NCBI GenBank assembly: GCA_045546555.1
Contig: JAZQCY010000092.1
Span: 1 to 55,114, forward strand
DNA length: 55,114 nt
Source of the DNA: UMGS172 sp045546555
Lineage (GTDB): Bacteria; Bacillota; Clostridia; Oscillospirales; Acutalibacteraceae
Direction: 5' to 3'
Shown: positions 42,239 through 51,052 of the stretch, piece by piece
Numbering within the stretch: the stretch's first letter is position 1
Layout: the number at the start of each line of letters is the position of its first letter
Notes under the pieces: model-generated
The model's input: the letters and a program-made list of their open reading frames with translations, nothing else
What the model was told of the DNA's origin: nothing
The model's database searches: none
Position numbers and translations under genes: made by a program

Positions 42239-43984
42239 TTATCTGATGTCCAAATACTGGCCGTCCTTCTGATAAAGCTGAACGTACTCGAGTATCCAAG
42301 ATGAGTCGCCGTTGGTCCAATAATCGGCATCAAGGATCGGGTTTTTGATTATAGAGGCACGACCCTCTTCAATGGTATAGTCGTGCTGATTGGAGCCGAC
42401 CAGCATACTGAGGACGAAGTAGTGAGGATTTTCAAAGCCTTGCTTATGGTCATAATCCGAGAAATCGTAATGCAAAACCTCAACACCGTCACGGTAGTAG
42501 GTGATGTCGTGGTCGGTCCATTCGGCGGCAAAGTTGTGGAACTCATCGTGCATCGAATCCATAGTCACATAGCGGTGGTTGGCGTCAAAGTCAGCCCACT
42601 TATCGACCATATAATCCTTGAACACATAGTTTTCCTCGTTGGTGACATCCTGCCTTTTGCCGTTGGCATCATTATAGAAGCTGTGAACAACGGCGGCATA
42701 GTAGTTGGCACCGGACCAGCATTCCATAATATCAAGCTCCATATAATCGGTCTGACCGGGAAGGTCACCGTATGCCCAGAAGTCGTGCCAGATACCGTCA
42801 CCGTCGGCAATAATGGCGCTCATTTCCATATATCCCTGTGTAAAGCGCAGGGATTTGGAGGAATCCAACCAAACGCCGTAGAAATTGTTTTCGTCATAGG
42901 TGGCGGTGCAGATAAGCTGACCGTTTTCAACCCTCAAATTCTTGGGGTCGGTAGAACGTGCGGTGCCCATTCCGTACCAATTTCCATAGAAGGGCTGAAC
43001 CTCGTTTTTGGTGTTCCAGAAGGTGGTGTCAAGGGTCTCAAACTCATCGGTCCAGACCAGCTTGTACTCGTTGCTGTATACGGGCGTTTTGCCGTCAAAG
43101 CTACCGGTTGCATTGGCGGTAACGGCCGACTTGGTTTTCAATTCCTCAAGGAAAAGCTGGATGGCATAGGCGGTGGAATAGTTACGTCCGCCGTTGATGT
43201 AAGCCGTATTGCCTTTCAGCGTTATTGCATAGTTATCATAGGCGCTTAAAGCTTCAACGCCGTCACGCTTGCAGTTGTCGATGATAATTTCATAATCATT
43301 CTTGGCGGCAACATTGTCACGGATGATGGGGAGCAGGTAACCCGTTTTCTGATAAACGGTCTCCTGCAGCTCCTCGGCACGGCACATTACATAATACGAA
43401 AGATTATACTGCGGTACAACGATCTTGTACTTGCCGATGTCGTTGTTGCCAACTTTAAGGGTGTCATATTTGCCGTTGTCGACCGAAACGTAGCAATGGT
43501 CGGTCATAAGAGTGCAGGTGTTGCAGTAATTGTCAACAAAATATTTAACAGCCGCCGCCAGAGCATCGGGGGTAACACCCTGAATGACAATTGCATTGTC
43601 GATATAGCAGACAATGTACTCTGCGGCACGGCCGGTACCTTTTTCAAGCAGCATATCCAAAGCCTTTTGTGACTGCGGGCGTGCGGTATCGCCGATGATG
43701 ATCTCGCCTGCGGCGTTGGGGGCGGTGGTGTCGTCAACGTTTGACAAGGGCAGACCCGTTGCATCCTTTATGGCCTTAAAGACCTTGGAACCGTAGCCTG
43801 CGGCAACGGTGTCACCTGCCTTGCGGACGATGGCATAGCCTTCGGTGGCAAAATTGACCTCCTTTGGGGCTGCGCTCGAAGTGCCCGAGGCAGAGCCGTC
43901 ACCGTCATCACTGCCACAACCGCAAAATACGGTCAGCAACATGAGGATGACCATCATAGAAGCAAACAGTTTTTTGAAATTCAT
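42239..43984 (-). CDS. GH16-family lipoprotein, divergent member (GH16-1)
   Basis: A 581-residue lipoprotein: signal MNFKKLFASMMVILMLLTVFCGC (lipobox to C22 or C24), a Ser/Gly-rich linker, two N-terminal alpha/beta domains (about 45-180 and 185-305) and a GH16 jelly-roll from about 320. The catalytic motif is ELDIME (E416, D418, E421), the nucleophile/acid-base set of laminarinases and lichenases. The two lead domains share the pattern EIIIGD.. or YEIIID.. / ..IVIQG.TPDAL-AAVKYF, which resembles the N-terminal domains of GH67 and GH20 enzymes. The start has AGGAGG about 8 nt upstream. It is divergent from three GH16 relatives and the most different of the four. Likely a cell-tethered beta-glucanase; linkage specificity is not deducible. 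Confidence 0.88.
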   Translation of the reverse strand: MNFKKLFASMMVILMLLTVFCGCGSDDGDGSASGTSSAAPKEVNFATEGYAIVRKAGDTVAAGYGSKVFKAIKDATGLPLSNVDDTTAPNAAGEIIIGDTARPQSQKALDMLLEKGTGRAAEYIVCYIDNAIVIQGVTPDALAAAVKYFVDNYCNTCTLMTDHCYVSVDNGKYDTLKVGNNDIGKYKIVVPQYNLSYYVMCRAEELQETVYQKTGYLLPIIRDNVAAKNDYEIIIDNCKRDGVEALSAYDNYAITLKGNTAYINGGRNYSTAYAIQLFLEELKTKSAVTANATGSFDGKTPVYSNEYKLVWTDEFETLDTTFWNTKNEVQPFYGNWYGMGTARSTDPKNLRVENGQLICTATYDENNFYGVWLDSSKSLRFTQGYMEMSAIIADGDGIWHDFWAYGDLPGQTDYMELDIMECWSGANYYAAVVHSFYNDANGKRQDVTNEENYVFKDYMVDKWADFDANHRYVTMDSMHDEFHNFAAEWTDHDITYYRDGVEVLHYDFSDYDHKQGFENPHYFVLSMLVGSNQHDYTIEEGRASIIKNPILDADYWTNGDSSWILEYVQLYQKDGQYLDIR

Positions 43985-44379
43985 AGCGTGTTCCTCCTGT
44001 GAAAATTATTTTACAATTTCAGTATAATGGTTTAATTTTATGTTTTACATAGTTTTATGTTGCAAAAACTTGTATTTTTGTTGTGTAAACAAGGTGCGAA
44101 TGTTGTTTTGTCGGAAAATTTACCCAAACGTGAATATTGTCTTTAGAAAATACGAAAAAGCATTGTGGACATCATTGCGAATTTATGTCAACTTTTTGTT
44201 GACAATATGTTGGGTTTATTGTAATATTATATTGTAATGGTACGAAATCCAAGCAATTAGTCAACATTGTTAAAAAATAACATCTTTTTAACGATATTGA
44301 AGCATTTTAAACCGTGCCGCACAAATGTATAATTAAGGTGTACCGGGGCTTTGCCGGAGTATCTGAAAGGAAGGTTTTT
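43985..44379. other. Divergent regulatory region between GH16-1 and GH16-2
   Basis: 395 bp, AT-rich, no gene. It contains for GH16-2 a promoter at 44199-44227, an operator-like palindrome at 44186-44204 and a second inverted repeat GTTAAAAA/TTTTTAAC at 44269-44292. A later TATAAT at 44328-44333 may be a second start. On the GH16-1 side a TATACT-like -10 (minus strand, about 44022-44027) has no clear -35; AACATAAAA occurs twice, 17 bp apart, in front of it. Confidence 0.5.
44186..44227 (+). promoter_or_regulatory. GH16-2 promoter overlapped by a TGTCAAC-N5-GTTGACA palindrome
   Basis: TTGACA (44199-44204) and TAATAT (44222-44227) are 17 bp apart. The -35 is the right arm of the perfect 7-bp inverted repeat TGTCAAC-TTTTT-GTTGACA (44186-44204), a likely repressor site. 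The resulting leader would be about 145 nt. Confidence 0.55.
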
Positions 44380-46134
44380 ATGAAAAGGATTATTTCAATC
44401 ATTGCTGTATTAGCACTTGTTTTGGGATTGCTTGTCGGCTGTGGTGGCGATGGCGACGGCGATTCCGCAAGCACCCCCAATGGAGTAAACGACGGCATAT
44501 TCTCTACCGATACCGTAAAGCTTGCCGATGCCAACGGTGAGGCAGTCTACAACTTTGTCCGTGCCGACAGTCTTTCGGCCGAGGCCACTGCCAAAGCTTT
44601 GACGCTTTTCTCGGCCCTTAAAAAGGACCTTGGATTGAAGTCGCTCAAAAATATGGCCGACTCCGCCTCCGACGGTATTGACAAATATGAGATATTGGTC
44701 GGTCAAACCAATCGAACCGAGTCTGCAAAGGCCTTGGAGCATCTGCGCACCCTGAACAACCGTCGCAGTCACGATTTTATTATTGCCACCATTGGCAAAA
44801 AGATCGTCATCAACGCCTTTACCGATGAGGCTGTTATGAAGGCGGTCGACTATTTTATCGCAAACTATATGAAGGCCACCATTGAGGGCGGCATCAAGTA
44901 CATAAGCCTTACGGCGGGTGACTATGCCGACGTTAAGATCAATGGCGCTCACATCAGCCAATTCAAGATAATCAGACCTCAGTATAACAGTTCTTATCTT
45001 ACCCAAATGCAGATCGATGCACTTATCGACGATGCCGATAAGACCTATGCATATCTTGTTGACTGTGTTGATGACAAGCAGACAGCAGGGGAGTACGAGA
45101 TCATAGTCGGCAACTCTGACCGTGAGGGTGTTTCGGCTGTTCTTGACCGTGACGAGTTCAAGATCACCGTTTCGGGCAAGAAGGTCTACTTAAACGGCGG
45201 CTCGGTAGAGGCTACCGCAATGGCCGTTTCGGAGTTTGCCAAGCTGCTCAAAAAGGGTAACATTACCGATGCCGATACCAAGATCGGAAGCTATGCCCAA
45301 ACCGTTGCAGGCTATGATAAGTCAAAGTATTACACCTTCTCCTGGGGTGACGATTTTGACGGTGATGAGATCGATACCACCAAGTGGCGTGTTGTTCCGG
45401 ACGGACCTTATAACAATAAGGGTATGAACGGCCGCCGTTCCATCCGTACCGACGATCCTCAGTACGTCTACGTCAAGGACGGTCATTTCCATATCGATGC
45501 CGCCGTCAACGGAAACGACTATATCGGCGGTATGCTTATGACCTACAACAGCATGATATACCGATACGGCTACCTCGAAATGAGCGCTATATTGCCTCAC
45601 GGTGACGGCTTCTGGACGGCACTTTGGGTCGACTCACGAGGACATAGCTTTGATATCACCGACGAAAAGGGCTTGGTTTACGATGCTGAGATCGACGTTA
45701 ACGAATGCTTCGGTAATGCCAACGTCGTGGCCGCCAATGTTCACAAGTGGCCTAATGAGCAGGGAACCGAGATGGGTTATCAGCATACCTCGCTTGACGG
45801 TTCACACGGCAACGAAAAGAAGCATTACCTTGCCGAGGGTGAGACCTTTAACAATGCCTTCCACACCTTTGGATTCCTTTGGGATGAGGATGAGCACACA
45901 TTCACCTGCGACGGTCAGGCTTACTTTTCCTACAAAAATAACGAGACCGAGGAAAACCTTGACGGCCTGCATCTTTTGAGCTTCATTCGCTTGAGCGCCG
46001 CCATCGGCTTTGAGACCCAGGGTGTGATCGAGCCCGACGATTCTCCTGCTTGGCACTATTCCAACAAGCTGATCGCCGACTACGTTTATATCTATCAGCT
46101 TCAGGACGGCAAGCATCTGCTTCACACAAAATAA
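44380..46134 (+). CDS. GH16-family lipoprotein (GH16-2)
   Basis: A 584-residue lipoprotein with signal MKRIISIIAVLALVLGLLVGC (lipobox LVGC, C21). Two related alpha/beta modules follow: module A (about 35-190, with YEILVGQTNR and FIIATIGKKIVINAF) and module B (about 195-310, with YEIIVGNSDR and FKITVSGKKVYLNGG). The GH16 domain runs from YYTFSWGDDFDG (about 325) to the end, with catalytic EIDVNE at E437/D439/E442. AAAGGAAGG lies upstream of the ATG at 44380; an upstream in-frame start is rejected. It should hydrolyse or transglycosylate a beta-glucan or related polymer at the cell surface. It heads a same-strand run of three GH16 genes, each with its own terminator and promoter. Confidence 0.92.
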   Translation: MKRIISIIAVLALVLGLLVGCGGDGDGDSASTPNGVNDGIFSTDTVKLADANGEAVYNFVRADSLSAEATAKALTLFSALKKDLGLKSLKNMADSASDGIDKYEILVGQTNRTESAKALEHLRTLNNRRSHDFIIATIGKKIVINAFTDEAVMKAVDYFIANYMKATIEGGIKYISLTAGDYADVKINGAHISQFKIIRPQYNSSYLTQMQIDALIDDADKTYAYLVDCVDDKQTAGEYEIIVGNSDREGVSAVLDRDEFKITVSGKKVYLNGGSVEATAMAVSEFAKLLKKGNITDADTKIGSYAQTVAGYDKSKYYTFSWGDDFDGDEIDTTKWRVVPDGPYNNKGMNGRRSIRTDDPQYVYVKDGHFHIDAAVNGNDYIGGMLMTYNSMIYRYGYLEMSAILPHGDGFWTALWVDSRGHSFDITDEKGLVYDAEIDVNECFGNANVVAANVHKWPNEQGTEMGYQHTSLDGSHGNEKKHYLAEGETFNNAFHTFGFLWDEDEHTFTCDGQAYFSYKNNETEENLDGLHLLSFIRLSAAIGFETQGVIEPDDSPAWHYSNKLIADYVYIYQLQDGKHLLHTK

Positions 46135-46147
46135 AATTCAACTAAAC

Positions 46148-46192
46148 AACCGGCCTTCTGAAAACAGAGGGCCGGTTATTTGTATTTTTTTA
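46148..46192 (+). terminator. Terminator of GH16-2
   Basis: Stem AACCGGCC/GGCCGGTT with a 14-nt loop, then ATTTGTATTTTTTT. Confidence 0.85.
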
Positions 46193-46244
46193 CATTTTGT
46201 TTGCGCTTTTTTACATTGTGTTTGATTTGAGCTGAAACTATAAT
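46186..46244 (+). promoter_or_regulatory. GH16-3 promoter with 21-bp-period direct repeats
   Basis: ACATTTTGTTTG (46192-46203) and ACATTGTGTTTG (46213-46224), each preceded by a T-run, are 21 bp apart. The second covers the -35 position (TTGTGT, 17 bp before the consensus TATAAT at 46239-46244). The same arrangement, with the same distances, precedes GH16-4. Confidence 0.65.
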
Positions 46245-46284
46245 TAAAATGAAAGAAACAAAATATGCTTGGAGGTATTTTGTT

Positions 46285-48045
46285 ATGCGAAGATTTGTTT
46301 CTTTGATGATGGCATTGTTTTTGATGATTAGCCTGCTGGCGGCTTGCGGATCGGATGGAGCGGACGCTTCAAACGGCTCAAGTGCTGCTGTTAATGCCGA
46401 CGGCTTTTCAACCGAAACGGTCAAGTTTGTTGACGATAATGGCGAGTCGGTCTATAACATCATCCGCGCACAGAACTTTTCGGGAGAGGCCGTAGCCAAG
46501 GCTAAGGAGCTTTTTACCGCTTTAAAGTCGGCTGTTAGTGTTAAGAATCTCAAGAATCAGTCCGACGATGCGGTTAAGGCCAATTCCGACGAGTATGAGA
46601 TACTTTTGGGTCACACCAACCGTCCCGAGTCGCAAACTGCTTTAGATCATCTGCGAACCAAGAGCTCGGGTCGTAGCCGTGATTTTATCATAGCAACGGT
46701 CGGAAAGAAGATAGTTATCAATGCCTTTAGCGAGTCGGGCATTATGGATGCGATCGATTATTTTGTTGCCAATTATTGTAAGGCCACCATTGAGGGCGGC
46801 ATCTATTATGTCTGCACCACCGAGGGTCAGTATCCCAACGTTACAATCAACGGCACGGCATTGGGCAGCTTCTGCATCGTCCGTCCCAAGTATAACGTTT
46901 CCTATATAGTTCAGCTTCAGATCGATGAGCTTCAAAAGCTGGTTGACAGCACCTATGCATATGCCCTTGAATGTCACAAGGATGACGAGGCCGAAGCCGA
47001 GTATGAGATAATCGTCGGCGAAGCACAGCGTTCAGGCGTTCAGTATCTCGGCGGTGATGAATATGGCATTGTTGTCTTGGGCAAGAAGGTTTACCTCAAC
47101 GGCGGCTCCATTCAGGCTACCGCAATGGCGGTTTCAGAGTTTGGAAAGCTTTTGAGCAAGGGTGGGCTGACCGATGCCGACACCGTTTTTGGAAGATGTA
47201 GCGAGGCAATAGCCAATTACGATAAGTCGAAGTATTATACCTACTCGTGGGGTGATGATTTCGATGGCAATGCCATTGATACGACCAAGTGGTACGTTGC
47301 ACCCGAGGGTCGCTTCGATGTTCCCGGAATGAACGGCAGGACCTCTATTAGAACCGATAGCAAGAACAACGTTTTCCTTAATGACGGCAAGTTCTACATC
47401 AAAGCAAGCTACACCAAGGATAAGTACATCGGTGGTCTGATAATGACCCAACGTAATATGATCTACCGATACGGTTATCTTGAAATGAGTGCTGTTTTGC
47501 CGCACGGAGACGGCTTCTGGTCGGCTTTGTGGGTCGACTCACGCGGGCACACCTTCTGGCCGCCACCTGAGGAAGAGGCAGGCAAGCTGTACGGTGCCGA
47601 GATCGACGTTAACGAGTGCTTTGGTAATGCCAACGTGATCGCCGCTAACGTTCACAAGTGGCCTACCGATGAGGGTGCCGCTATCGGACACGGCCATACC
47701 TCACTTGATGCAACCTACGGTAACCAAAAGAAATACAGCCTCACAGACGGTGAGACCTTTAACAACGGCTTCCACACCTTTGGCTTCATCTGGACCGATA
47801 CTCATCACTCCTTCACCTGCGACGGCGAGATATATTTCTCCTATGAAAATAACACGACCGATCTTGACCGTGACGGTCTGCACGTGCTTAGCTTTGTGCG
47901 CTTGAGTGCAGCCATAGGCTACGAGTCACTCGGTACTATTGCCGCAGATGATGATCCCGTTTGGAACACCTCCAACGAGCTTATCGTTGATTACGTTCAC
48001 ATCTATCAGTTAGATGACGGTAAGTCAGAACTTCTTACACAGTAA
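46285..48045 (+). CDS. GH16-family lipoprotein (GH16-3)
   Basis: A 586-residue lipoprotein, close paralogue of GH16-2 over its full length. Signal MRRFVSLMMALFLMISLLAAC (lipobox LAAC, C21); module A (about 40-190, YEILLGHTNR, FIIATVGKKIVINAF), module B (about 195-310, YEIIVGEAQR, GIVVLGKKVYLNGG) and GH16 domain from YYTYSWGDDFDG with catalytic EIDVNE at E439/D441/E444. Compared with GH16-2 it has the insert GHTFWPPPEEEAGK before the catalytic strand, shared with GH16-4. TGGAGGT lies 9 nt before the ATG at 46285. Expression is probably regulated together with GH16-4, since their promoter blocks are nearly the same. Confidence 0.92.
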   Translation: MRRFVSLMMALFLMISLLAACGSDGADASNGSSAAVNADGFSTETVKFVDDNGESVYNIIRAQNFSGEAVAKAKELFTALKSAVSVKNLKNQSDDAVKANSDEYEILLGHTNRPESQTALDHLRTKSSGRSRDFIIATVGKKIVINAFSESGIMDAIDYFVANYCKATIEGGIYYVCTTEGQYPNVTINGTALGSFCIVRPKYNVSYIVQLQIDELQKLVDSTYAYALECHKDDEAEAEYEIIVGEAQRSGVQYLGGDEYGIVVLGKKVYLNGGSIQATAMAVSEFGKLLSKGGLTDADTVFGRCSEAIANYDKSKYYTYSWGDDFDGNAIDTTKWYVAPEGRFDVPGMNGRTSIRTDSKNNVFLNDGKFYIKASYTKDKYIGGLIMTQRNMIYRYGYLEMSAVLPHGDGFWSALWVDSRGHTFWPPPEEEAGKLYGAEIDVNECFGNANVIAANVHKWPTDEGAAIGHGHTSLDATYGNQKKYSLTDGETFNNGFHTFGFIWTDTHHSFTCDGEIYFSYENNTTDLDRDGLHVLSFVRLSAAIGYESLGTIAADDDPVWNTSNELIVDYVHIYQLDDGKSELLTQ

Positions 48046-48065
48046 TATTTACAGTTACATTTCAA

Positions 48066-48097
48066 CCTACCCTCTGTGACAAGAGGGTAGGTTTTTT
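48066..48097 (+). terminator. Terminator of GH16-3
   Basis: Stem CCTACCCTC/GAGGGTAGG with an 8-nt loop, then TTTTTT. Confidence 0.88.
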
Positions 48098-48150
48098 ACA
48101 TTTCGTTTGCGTTTTTTTACATTGTGTGTGATTTGGATTGAGATTATAAT
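48092..48150 (+). promoter_or_regulatory. GH16-4 promoter with 21-bp-period direct repeats
   Basis: ACATTTCGTTTG (48098-48109) and ACATTGTGTGTG (48119-48130) are 21 bp apart, and the second starts 26 bp before TATAAT (48145-48150), exactly as in front of GH16-3. The terminator T-run of GH16-3 flows directly into the first repeat. Confidence 0.65.
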
Positions 48151-48181
48151 TGAAATAAGAAAAGTGAAAGGTGTGAAGTGA

Positions 48182-49654
48182 ATGAAAAGGGTTATATTGC
48201 TCTTGATTGTGATGGCTTTGACCGTCGGCTTGCTCGCAGGCTGTGGAGGAAACGATCAGACTGCCTCAAACGGCAGTTCAACCGATGCTTTGAGCAGCGC
48301 ATCAGGTGCCGGTTCAAGTGTGACGGGCTCGTCAGGCGACACCGCAAGTAAAGATCAGACGTCAGGCGATGCCACAAGCAGTGACCAAACGCCAAGCGAT
48401 ATTATAAGCAACGACCGGCCGTCAGAAAACCCCGAACATGGAACCGTATACGGTATAAACGGTTATCCCATGGATGAATTCAAGGTTGTCTGGCAGCACG
48501 CCAACGCCTCATATATTGTCAAGCTTCAGATCGACGAGCTTGCAAAAGCTATTGAAGATAAGTATCTCTGCACGCCTGAATACTGCGACACCAACACCTC
48601 GCACGAATATGAGATATTTGTGGGTATTACACGTGAAGGAATGGTCTTAGCAAACGATCCGAACACATACGCAATAAACATCAGTGATAAAAAGGTTTAC
48701 CTTTACGGCGGCTCCATCCAGGCCACGGCAATGGCTGTTTCGGAATTTGCCAGGATGCTTCAAAAGGGCGGCGTATCGGATGCCGACAGCATGACAGGCA
48801 AGTATAGCGAGGCTATTGGCGGTTATGATCTTTCCAAGTATTACACCTATGCTTGGGGTGACGATTTCAATGGTAACGTGATCGATAAGTCAAAATGGTA
48901 CGTTGCCCCTGAAGGAAAATTCGACAGTACAGGCATGAATGGCAGAAAGTCTATTCGCACTGATGACCCCAACTATGTATTTGTAAGCGGCGGTAAATTC
49001 CATATTCGCGCAGGCTATACCAAGGATAAATATATCGGCGGTCTGTTGATGAGCCACCGCCATATGATGTATAAGTACGGTTACCTTGAAATGAGTGCTC
49101 TTTTGCCGCACGGTGACGGCTTCTGGACGGCTTTGTGGCTTGACACAAGAGGTCACACCTTCTGGCCGCCACCCGAGCAGGCCACAGGCAAGCTGTTTGG
49201 CGCTGAAATCGATGTCAACGAATGCTTCGGCAACTCGGCGACCATTGCCGCCAATGTTCACAAGTGGCCAACCGAGCAAGGAACAAAAGAGGGCTATTCG
49301 CACACATCACTCGACACGCCGCAGTACGATAACGACAAAAAGCATAGTTTAGAATCAGGAAACACGTTTGGCGAAGGCTTCCACACCTTTGGTCTTTTAT
49401 GGGACGAGGATGAGCATACCTTCACCTGCGACGGTGAGGTCTATTTCACCTATAAAAACAACACCACCCCCGAAGACCGTGACGGACTCCATCAATTGAG
49501 CTTTATCCGCTTGAGTATGGCTACCGGTTTTGCCTCCTTGGGCAGGGTGGCCGCCGATAACGATCCGGCATGGAAGACCTCAAATGAGCTGGCCGTTGAC
49601 TACGTTCACGTTTATCAGTTGCAGGACGGAAAGCAGATTTTATTGACCCAATAA
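48182..49654 (+). CDS. GH16-family lipoprotein lacking the first N-terminal module (GH16-4)
   Basis: A 490-residue lipoprotein. Signal MKRVILLLIVMALTVGLLAGC (lipobox LAGC, C21) is followed by about 60 residues of Ser/Thr/Asp/Gln-rich linker with repeated TS(S)DQT units, then directly by module B (about 100-210, YEIFVGITRE, YAINISDKKVYLYGG) and the GH16 domain with EIDVNE at E342/D344/E347. Module A of its three relatives is absent. The GHTFWPPPE insert is shared with GH16-3. The start ATG follows GAAAGGTGTGAAGTGA. No terminator is seen before the pheS promoter, whose T-box terminator may catch read-through. Confidence 0.92.
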   Translation: MKRVILLLIVMALTVGLLAGCGGNDQTASNGSSTDALSSASGAGSSVTGSSGDTASKDQTSGDATSSDQTPSDIISNDRPSENPEHGTVYGINGYPMDEFKVVWQHANASYIVKLQIDELAKAIEDKYLCTPEYCDTNTSHEYEIFVGITREGMVLANDPNTYAINISDKKVYLYGGSIQATAMAVSEFARMLQKGGVSDADSMTGKYSEAIGGYDLSKYYTYAWGDDFNGNVIDKSKWYVAPEGKFDSTGMNGRKSIRTDDPNYVFVSGGKFHIRAGYTKDKYIGGLLMSHRHMMYKYGYLEMSALLPHGDGFWTALWLDTRGHTFWPPPEQATGKLFGAEIDVNECFGNSATIAANVHKWPTEQGTKEGYSHTSLDTPQYDNDKKHSLESGNTFGEGFHTFGLLWDEDEHTFTCDGEVYFTYKNNTTPEDRDGLHQLSFIRLSMATGFASLGRVAADNDPAWKTSNELAVDYVHVYQLQDGKQILLTQ

Positions 49655-49661
49655 AAAACAC

Positions 49662-49690
49662 TTGCAATTTTGAAACATAGGGTGTATAAT
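49662..49690 (+). promoter_or_regulatory. Sigma-A promoter of the pheST T-box transcript
   Basis: TTGCAA (49662-49667) and consensus TATAAT (49685-49690) are 17 bp apart. Confidence 0.78.
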
Positions 49691-49696
49691 ATTTCG

Positions 49697-49971
49697 GTAA
49701 ATAAAATATTTTGTCCCGAAACGCTATGATGAAGTAAAGTAACCGTCTTTAAGGCTTACAGAGAGGCGCACCTTGGCTGGAAGTGTGCTGACCGAAATGA
49801 CAGTGAAGTTCCCTTCGGAGCGGCGGTGTTGAATTTTCAGTAGGCACCGACGGAAAAGGCACCGTTATTAGCCTAAAGAGTGTTTGCTCTATAGCAAAAA
49901 TGCGGGTGGTACCGCGGAGTTTTGTATTTTTACAGCTTCGTCCCTAATTCTGGGGACGAAGTTTTTATTTT
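49697..49971 (+). promoter_or_regulatory. Phenylalanine T-box leader of pheST
   Basis: The specifier is TTC (Phe) at 49809-49811 after GTGAAG. The T-box motif TGCGGGTGGTACCGCGG is at 49901-49917. The terminator is CTTCGTCCC/GGGACGAAG (49936-49961) with TTTTTATTTT. Uncharged tRNA-Phe should favour the antiterminator and so raise pheST expression. Confidence 0.95.
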
Positions 49972-50010
49972 GCATATTACCTTTACATTAGTATAGTAGG
50001 AGGAAGAAAA

Positions 50011-51030
50011 ATGAAAGAGAAACTGCAAAGCTTAAAGTCCGAAGCTTTGGCCGCCGTGGCCGCCGCCACCGACGAAAAGCTTTTGGACGAGGTGCGTGTC
50101 AAGTACCTTGGCAAAAAGGGTGAGCTGACCGCAATTCTCAAACAGATGGGAGGCCTTTCTCCCGAGGAGCGCCCCATTATGGGTCAGTTGGACAACAAGG
50201 CCAAGGCTGAATTGGAGGAGGCCATTGCCGCAGCCAATGCCGATTTTAAGGCCAAGGCCGCCGACGCTAAACTCAAGGCCGAGACCTTGGACATCACAAT
50301 GCCTGCAAAGCCTGCCGTAAAGGGCGGCTTGCATCCTTTGAACGTTGTTTTGAATGATATGATCGACATTTTCCAGTCGATGGGCTTTGACGTTGTTGAC
50401 GGCCCCGAGGTTGAGACCGATTATTACAACTTTGAGGCCTTGAATGTTCCGCAGGATCACCCGGCAAGAGATATGCAGGACACCTTCTATTTGGCTGAAA
50501 ACCTGTTGCTGAGAACCCAAACCTCTGCCGCACAGATCAGAACCATGGAAAACCGCAAGCCCCCCATAAAGATCATCTGCCCCGGCCGTGTTTACCGTGC
50601 CGACGAGGTCGATGCAACCCATTCTCCCGTTTTCCATCAGATTGAGGGTCTTGTTGTTGACAAAAACATCACCATGTGCGACCTTAAAGGGGTTTTGGAG
50701 CAGTTCGCTCACGAAATCTACGGCAAGGAGACCGAGGTCAAGTTCCGTCCTTCGTTCTTCCCGTTTACCGAGCCCTCGGTTGAGGTCGACGTAACCTGTT
50801 CCGAGTGCCGTGGCAAGGGCTGCCGTGTATGTAAGGGTAGCGGCTGGATCGAGATATTGGGCGCAGGTATGGTTCACCCGAGAGTATTGAAGGCCTGCGG
50901 AATCGATCCCGAGGAGTATTCGGGCTTTGCATTCGGTATCGGTCTTGACCGTCTTACCACCACCCGTTACAAGATCAGTGACATCCGCCTGCTGTTTGAA
51001 AACGATCTTCGTTTCCTCAAGCAGTTTTAA
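50011..51030 (+). CDS. pheS: Phenylalanyl-tRNA synthetase alpha subunit
   Basis: A 339-residue catalytic subunit of the alpha2-beta2 synthetase. The N-terminal coiled coil (about 1-90) that contacts tRNA is followed by the class II core with ETDYYNFEALNVPQDHPARD, FHQIEGLVVD (motif 2 region), a Cys-rich turn CSECRGKGCRVC and the C-terminal motif 3 GIGLDRLTTTRYKISDIR. GGAGGAAGAAAA precedes the ATG. It is followed by pheT after 22 bp. Length is standard. Confidence 0.98.
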   Translation: MKEKLQSLKSEALAAVAAATDEKLLDEVRVKYLGKKGELTAILKQMGGLSPEERPIMGQLDNKAKAELEEAIAAANADFKAKAADAKLKAETLDITMPAKPAVKGGLHPLNVVLNDMIDIFQSMGFDVVDGPEVETDYYNFEALNVPQDHPARDMQDTFYLAENLLLRTQTSAAQIRTMENRKPPIKIICPGRVYRADEVDATHSPVFHQIEGLVVDKNITMCDLKGVLEQFAHEIYGKETEVKFRPSFFPFTEPSVEVDVTCSECRGKGCRVCKGSGWIEILGAGMVHPRVLKACGIDPEEYSGFAFGIGLDRLTTTRYKISDIRLLFENDLRFLKQF

Positions 51031-51052
51031 ATGAAAGGCAAGGTGAAAAACA

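Noticed and set aside
46186..48150. Firm assignment of the GH16 direct repeats to a LytTR regulator
   Set aside because: The second copies match the LytTR consensus poorly and no such regulator is in the window; AraC-type binding fits the period equally well.
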